Origin: Rhodoferax sp.
GTDB taxonomy: Bacteria; Pseudomonadota; Gammaproteobacteria; Burkholderiales; Burkholderiaceae_C
Length of the DNA stretch: 37,121 bases
NCBI GenBank assembly: GCA_025358555.1
Contig: JANYJD010000034.1
Location: 1-37,121 of the forward strand
Direction: 5' to 3'
Shown: piece after piece, positions 33,187 through 37,121 of the stretch
Numbering within the stretch: the stretch's first letter is position 1
Layout: the number at the start of each line of letters is the position of its first letter
Made by a program: the position numbers and the translations under genes
The notes under the pieces: model-generated
What the model was told of the DNA's origin: nothing
The model's input: the letters and a program-made list of their open reading frames with translations, nothing else
Databases searched by the model: none

Positions 33187-33939
33187 CTAAAACCGCGTGC
33201 CGACACTCACCCGCACAACATTGTCCGCTGTGAAATTGGTGTTGGGATCGTAGGCCAGTCGCACAAAATAACGCGGCCAGTCGTAGGTGAGGGTGGCGCC
33301 GACTTTGCGGATGCCTTCGCCATTCACCAACCCCTGCTTGTAAAGCAGGTCGATGGTCAGGCGGTCCTGGCCGTTGACCGGCGTGCGGTACACGGCATGG
33401 AAATGCTGCTGGTCCGGGTTCTCGCGGTTGTCGCGGGTCAGGCTCACCGAGTAGCTTGCGCCGCCCGGCACGCGGTAGCCAGCACCCAGCGACCAGGCGT
33501 CGTTTGGGTCGAAATTCAGGTTGTAGTACGGGCGCAGGTTGGTGCGGCCAAGTCCCGCGCCAACAAACCAGGTTTTGCCGGTTTCAACACTGAGGCTGCC
33601 GCCCACAAAACCGCCCGAGGCGACTTGAACTGACGGCAAGACGCGCACCGTGTCGCCAAAAGACCGCTCCCACCCGCCACGAAACTGGTGCGCATCAAGG
33701 CCACGGGCGCTGAAATAGCCCAGCCATTGCGTGCCCCAGTCTGACGTGTGCCGCAGGTTGATGTCAGCGCCATTGCCGCTTTCGCTGAAGCGGTGGCCTG
33801 TCAGAGTTAGTTTGAAAGTTGGGTCTTCCGCGCCGTCCGCTGCAAGGGCCAAACCCGGCCCGCCCAATGCAAGGGCCGTTAAAGTAAAGACCGTCAGACA
33901 GAAGGTTGTTTGAAGCCAGGGCGACGCAAAGTTTTTCAT
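33187..33939 (-). CDS. Putative outer-membrane beta-barrel protein
   Basis: 250 residues from ATG at 33939 (MKNFASPWLQTT), with a signal peptide ending near GLALAADG; an upstream in-frame start nine codons earlier is less leader-like. The mature part alternates polar and hydrophobic residues in roughly ten short strands (FKLTLTGHRFSE, SVQVASGGFVGGSLSVE, ASYSVSLTRDNRE and so on) and ends in Phe (VSVGTRF), the barrel-assembly signal. Length fits an 8- to 12-strand barrel. I do not recognise the family and infer no substrate. It is transcribed towards the lipoprotein gene and is divergent from the GST gene, the two starts being 119 bp apart. Confidence 0.7.
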   Translation of the reverse strand: MKNFASPWLQTTFCLTVFTLTALALGGPGLALAADGAEDPTFKLTLTGHRFSESGNGADINLRHTSDWGTQWLGYFSARGLDAHQFRGGWERSFGDTVRVLPSVQVASGGFVGGSLSVETGKTWFVGAGLGRTNLRPYYNLNFDPNDAWSLGAGYRVPGGASYSVSLTRDNRENPDQQHFHAVYRTPVNGQDRLTIDLLYKQGLVNGEGIRKVGATLTYDWPRYFVRLAYDPNTNFTADNVVRVSVGTRF

Positions 33940-34058
33940 ACCCCGGATTCTGGCACGGCATGTCATGCTTCAGCGAGAATGCGCGCTAGCGGATAACATT
34001 GCAATGCATCAGCTTTTTTTACCGTTGCCGTTCGCAATAAATCCACCAGTAAGACACC

Positions 34059-34667
34059 ATGAAACTCTATTACTCCCCCGGCGCTTGCTCCCTGTCGCCC
34101 CACATCGCGCTGGAAGAAGCCGGCTTGACGTACGAAGCCATTGCCGCCCCCACCAAAACGCATAAATTGCCCGACGGCAGTGACTACTATGCCGTCAACC
34201 CGCTGGGCTACGTGCCGTTTTTGGTGCTGGACGACGGCCGCACCCTGCGCGAAGGCCCGGCCATCGTGCAGTACATTGCCGACCAGGTGCCCGCCAAAAA
34301 ATTGGCCCCGGCCAACGGCACATTTGAGCGCTCCAAACTGCAAGAGATGCTCAATTTCATTGGCACTGAACTGCACAAAGGTTTCAGCCCGCTGTTCAAC
34401 CCAGCCACGCCAGCCGAGTACAAGGCCACGGCAATGGCAAAGTTGCAAGACCGCTTGAAGTTCACAGACGGTGAGCTCGCAGGCAAAGCGTACGCGATGG
34501 GCGACCACTACAGCGTGGCCGATGGCTACCTCTTCACCGTTACCAACTGGGCACAGCACGTCGGCATTGACCTGGCACCCTATCCCAACATCGTGGCCTA
34601 CCGCGCCCGCGTTGGCGCACGCCCTGCCGTGGTGGCGGCCATGAAGGCGGAAGGCCTGATCAAGTAA
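34059..34667 (+). CDS. Glutathione S-transferase, beta class
   Basis: 202 residues. The thioredoxin-like N-terminal domain begins MKLYYSPGACSLSPHI; Cys10 is the residue characteristic of bacterial beta-class GSTs, and NPLGYVPFL plus EGPAIVQYIAD form the glutathione site (cis-Pro, Glu/Ser). The helical C-terminal domain (about 90-200) includes YSVADGYLFTVTNW, the conserved N-capping region. Cytosolic dimer; it conjugates or reduces electrophiles with glutathione. No substrate-specific neighbour suggests a dedicated pathway. A strong terminator follows, so it is transcribed alone. Confidence 0.95.
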   Translation: MKLYYSPGACSLSPHIALEEAGLTYEAIAAPTKTHKLPDGSDYYAVNPLGYVPFLVLDDGRTLREGPAIVQYIADQVPAKKLAPANGTFERSKLQEMLNFIGTELHKGFSPLFNPATPAEYKATAMAKLQDRLKFTDGELAGKAYAMGDHYSVADGYLFTVTNWAQHVGIDLAPYPNIVAYRARVGARPAVVAAMKAEGLIK

Positions 34668-34686
34668 AGAGTTCCCGGCGGTTTTC

Positions 34687-34721
34687 GGGCGGCCCAGCCG
34701 GGCTGCCCTTCACTTTTTTTT
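34687..34721 (+). terminator. Intrinsic terminator after the GST gene
   Basis: GGGCGGCCC (34687-34695) and GGGCTGCCC (34700-34708) pair with one wobble around loop AGCC, followed by TTCAC and a run of eight T. It separates the GST gene from the molybdoenzyme operon. Confidence 0.8.
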
Positions 34722-34744
34722 AGTTCCAATCGAAAGGACATCCC

Positions 34745-35488
34745 ATGGCCACAGGCCTCGTCAACCCCGCCACCGGGCAAATCGCCCGCTGGAAAATGGC
34801 CCTTGACGTGGAGCGCTGCATAGGATGCCACGCCTGCTCGGTCGCCTGCAAAGTCGAAAACAAAGTGCCGCTCGGGCGCTTTCGCACCAAGGTCTATTAC
34901 TACGACCAAGGCAAGTTCCCCAAAGTCACGCGCAACTTTTTGCCGACGCTGTGCATGCAGTGCGAAGACACGCCCTGCCTTAAATCCTGCGACAACCAGG
35001 CGATAGAGCGCGGAGCAGATGGCATCGTGCGTGTGCTGGCCGACAAGTGCACGCACCTGGGCAAGTGCGAGGCGGCTTGCCCTTACGGCGCGATTGGCTG
35101 CGACGACAACGACGTCGCCGACAAGTGCGATTTTTGCAGCCACCGGCTCGATGCAAATATGGAGCCTGCTTGCGTTGAGACCTGCCCGGCAGATGTCTTC
35201 CATTTTGGTGATGCCAATGACCCGGCCTCGCCCTACAGCAAATTCATGGTCAAAAACAAGGGCCTCACCAGCGTGTTGAAGCCCGAGGAAAAAACCATTC
35301 CCTCGGTCGATTACAAAGGTCACAACAAAGACATGGAAGCCAAAATCCCGAAAGGCAAGGTGCACGACCCGTACTCGTACGAGATCGAAACCTGGACTTC
35401 GCTAGACAGCACGTTCCCCAAGCGCAAACGCGTGCTGTGGGCCAAGCCTGCTGAGGCTACCGGCACCAAAGTCGTTGACAAAACCTGA
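34745..35488 (+). CDS. Iron-sulfur subunit of a DMSO-reductase-family molybdoenzyme
   Basis: 247 residues; ATG preceded by AAAGGA at six bases. Four ferredoxin-type motifs occur in the DmsB/NrfC order: C25/C28/C31/C35, C70/C73/C78/C82, C102/C108/C112, and C128/C131/C143/C147. The third lacks its second cysteine (Leu105), so that cluster is probably [3Fe-4S], as Trp does in NarH. The C-terminal 90 residues are family-specific (KGHNKDMEAKIPKGKVHDPY). There is no signal peptide, so it would be exported bound to the Tat-dependent catalytic subunit encoded 11 bp downstream. It carries electrons between a membrane or quinol partner and the molybdenum site. The membrane anchor, if any, lies outside the window. 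Confidence 0.92.
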   Translation: MATGLVNPATGQIARWKMALDVERCIGCHACSVACKVENKVPLGRFRTKVYYYDQGKFPKVTRNFLPTLCMQCEDTPCLKSCDNQAIERGADGIVRVLADKCTHLGKCEAACPYGAIGCDDNDVADKCDFCSHRLDANMEPACVETCPADVFHFGDANDPASPYSKFMVKNKGLTSVLKPEEKTIPSVDYKGHNKDMEAKIPKGKVHDPYSYEIETWTSLDSTFPKRKRVLWAKPAEATGTKVVDKT

Positions 35489-35499
35489 GGGCAACGACC

Positions 35500-37121
35500 A
35501 TGAAGAAATCAAGCGACATCACAAGCGACGCCACGACCCACATTACCCGTCGCGACTCGATCAAGCGCGGTTTTGCCGCGCTGTCCACCCTGGCCCTGGG
35601 CGAGATGATCTTGCTCGCCCCGGAAGACGCCAACGCGCAGCTCTTCCCCCCCAAAGACCGCAAGCTGTACGGCAAAAGAAAACTGGAGAGAAGGCCGAGT
35701 GGGAAGGGCCGCCTGAAAAACGACTACAGCAAAGCCATCATCAAAAAAGGCGTGTGCCTGAATTGCTCCACCGTCTGCGGCATTCAGGGCTACGTGATTG
35801 ATGGCAAGCTGGTCAAAGTCGGCGGCAATCCGCTCGACCCCAACAACGGCAAAAGCCTGTGTGCCAAGGGCCAAAGCGGCCCGACCATCAACGACTATGC
35901 AGACCGCCTGCAGTTTCCGCTCAAGCGCGTGGGCGCGCGCGGTGAAGGCAAGTGGCAGCGCATCACCTGGGACGAGGCCTACACCGAAATCGCCCGGCGC
36001 ATCCGCGTGGCGATCGACCAGGGCAAGCCCGAAGAAGTCGCCATCCAGATTGGCCGCTCGCGCATTGCCGAGGAGATGACGCGCTTTTTGAACGCCATTG
36101 GCTCGCCCAGCCTGTTCAACCACCGATCCCTGTGCAGCAGCAACAAGCGCGCCGCCAACTACGCCAGCCTGGGAGAGACAGATTGGGAATCGGCCGATTT
36201 TGAGCGCAGCAAATACATCCTCAACTTTGGCGCGAATTTTTACGAAGCCCATCAGGGCGCCATTCACGCCGCCAAACGCATCATCAAAGGCCGATTTGAC
36301 AACGGTGCCAAACTGGTCACGTTTGACGTGCGCATGAGCAACACGGCCGGCCGGTCTGACGAATGGATTCCGCTGAACCCTGGTTCAGACGGCGCGATGG
36401 CGCTGGCCATGGGCAATGTCATCATGCAGGCCAATTTGCACGATGCCAAGTGGCTCGACACCTGGAGCAATGTCAACGCATCGCAGCTCAAAACCTGGCT
36501 CAGCCGCTACACGCCCGAATGGGCTGAAAGCGTCACCGGCATCGACAAAGCCGACATCAGCCGCATTGCCATCGAGTTTGCCAAAGCCGCGCCGCGCTCT
36601 GTGGCGTTTACCAACCGCGGCTCCGGCGCGCACTACAACGGCTTCAACAACGACCGCGCGGTGATTTTGCTCAACGCCATCGTTGGCAGCGTGGGCAAAG
36701 AAGGCGGCTACTGCTACACCACCGAGCCCACGCGCGTGCCGCCGGCCGTGTTTCCGCAGCCTATACCGCGCCCGCCCACGCCCACGGTCAACAGCCTGAT
36801 CGAGAACTCGCCCGAATGGCCGCTGGCCAACAAATGGCAGCGCATGAAGGTGGGCCAAGTCGTCTACAAATACATCCAGGAAGGCCGGGGCAAGATCCAG
36901 GTGTACCTGAGCTACACCGTGGCCGCGCCGCAGACCTGGCCAGAAGGCCGTAGCCTGGTGGTGGATGTGCTGAAGAGTGAAAAGCTGATTCCGTTCCACG
37001 CTTGCTCCGACATTGTCTACAGCGAGCAAGCGCACTATGCCGACATGATCCTGCCAGACGCCAGCTACATGGAGCGCTGGGGCTTTGATGTGCGCAACAA
37101 CATGGAGCTGCGCGACTACGT
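35500..37121 (+). CDS. Tat-exported molybdopterin oxidoreductase catalytic subunit (3' truncated)
   Basis: About 540 residues to the window edge; relatives are 750-950, so the C-terminal cofactor domain is missing. The Tat signal is THITRRDSIKRGFAAL. An N-terminal [4Fe-4S] motif follows (KGVCLNCSTVCGIQGY, with the last Cys in SLCAKGQ), and HRSLCSSNKRAANYASLGE places a cysteine where PsrA/PhsA/TtrA/ArrA-type enzymes have their molybdenum ligand. Further bis-MGD blocks are LNFGANFYEAH, LVTFDVRMSNTAGRSDEWIPLNPGSDGA and ADMILPDASYMERWG. The periplasmic enzyme probably reduces or oxidises a sulfur- or arsenic-type oxyanion; gene order, Fe-S subunit first, recalls ttrB-ttrA operons. The substrate cannot be read from this part. 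Confidence 0.9.
   Translation, partial: MKKSSDITSDATTHITRRDSIKRGFAALSTLALGEMILLAPEDANAQLFPPKDRKLYGKRKLERRPSGKGRLKNDYSKAIIKKGVCLNCSTVCGIQGYVIDGKLVKVGGNPLDPNNGKSLCAKGQSGPTINDYADRLQFPLKRVGARGEGKWQRITWDEAYTEIARRIRVAIDQGKPEEVAIQIGRSRIAEEMTRFLNAIGSPSLFNHRSLCSSNKRAANYASLGETDWESADFERSKYILNFGANFYEAHQGAIHAAKRIIKGRFDNGAKLVTFDVRMSNTAGRSDEWIPLNPGSDGAMALAMGNVIMQANLHDAKWLDTWSNVNASQLKTWLSRYTPEWAESVTGIDKADISRIAIEFAKAAPRSVAFTNRGSGAHYNGFNNDRAVILLNAIVGSVGKEGGYCYTTEPTRVPPAVFPQPIPRPPTPTVNSLIENSPEWPLANKWQRMKVGQVVYKYIQEGRGKIQVYLSYTVAAPQTWPEGRSLVVDVLKSEKLIPFHACSDIVYSEQAHYADMILPDASYMERWGFDVRNNMELRDY

Overview
The window is GC-rich, densely coded chromosomal DNA that looks like a betaproteobacterium of the Comamonadaceae (Rhodoferax/Polaromonas-like). 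The gene families point there: a Bug-type solute-binding protein, DUF2239, maeB with a phosphotransacetylase domain, acetoacetate decarboxylase next to 3-hydroxybutyrate dehydrogenase, and AT-rich short interspersed repeats of a kind I associate with that family. This placement is inference; there is no rRNA in the window. I see no tRNA, CRISPR array, intact insertion sequence or phage.

Layout. 1-6036 (minus strand) is a five-gene envelope module: SPFH-SHOCT protein, zinc-ribbon DUF4178 membrane protein, DUF350 membrane protein, membrane-embedded spermidine-synthase-like enzyme and a Tat-lipoprotein FAD amine oxidase that runs off the left edge. 6194-8987 (minus) is a ThDP enzyme with a Bug solute-binding protein. 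9037-9512 holds the remnant of a PIN-like gene and a dispersed repeat. 9513-13851 has rubredoxin, DUF2239 with a striking upstream inverted repeat, a histidine-phosphatase lipoprotein and maeB. 14063-15055 is a secreted guanyl-type ribonuclease followed by a barstar-type inhibitor. 15365-16123 is a class II aldolase with an in-frame stop at codon 8.

16287-19729 is the most system-like locus. An ECF sigma factor and its membrane anti-sigma factor are divergent from an overlapping operon for cytochrome c, a small membrane ORF, an exported metallophosphoesterase and a CuA-type cupredoxin. Two divergent promoter-like sequences of identical architecture (GGGAAT, 16-nt spacer, CGGTAWT) lie between them. 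I infer one ECF regulon delivering a periplasmic redox and phosphoesterase module.

19737-30542 has a transglutaminase-like protease, an OprB-like porin, a czcCBA-type divalent-cation efflux operon and a divergent two-component system that probably controls it. 30486-33939 has bdhA, adc, a DUF1345 remnant, a three-repeat lipoprotein and an outer-membrane barrel. 34059-37121 has a beta-class GST and a periplasmic molybdoenzyme (Fe-S subunit first, then a Tat-exported catalytic subunit cut by the right edge).

Two genome-scale patterns cut across these genes. First, seven copies of one gap-free repeat family are present; three lie inside coding sequences in the same orientation and the same reading frame, and a fourth supplies the stop codon of czcA. 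Second, many genes and spacers carry degenerate tandem repeats, mostly with a 12-bp (4-residue) period. Both suggest active in-frame sequence insertion in this genome.
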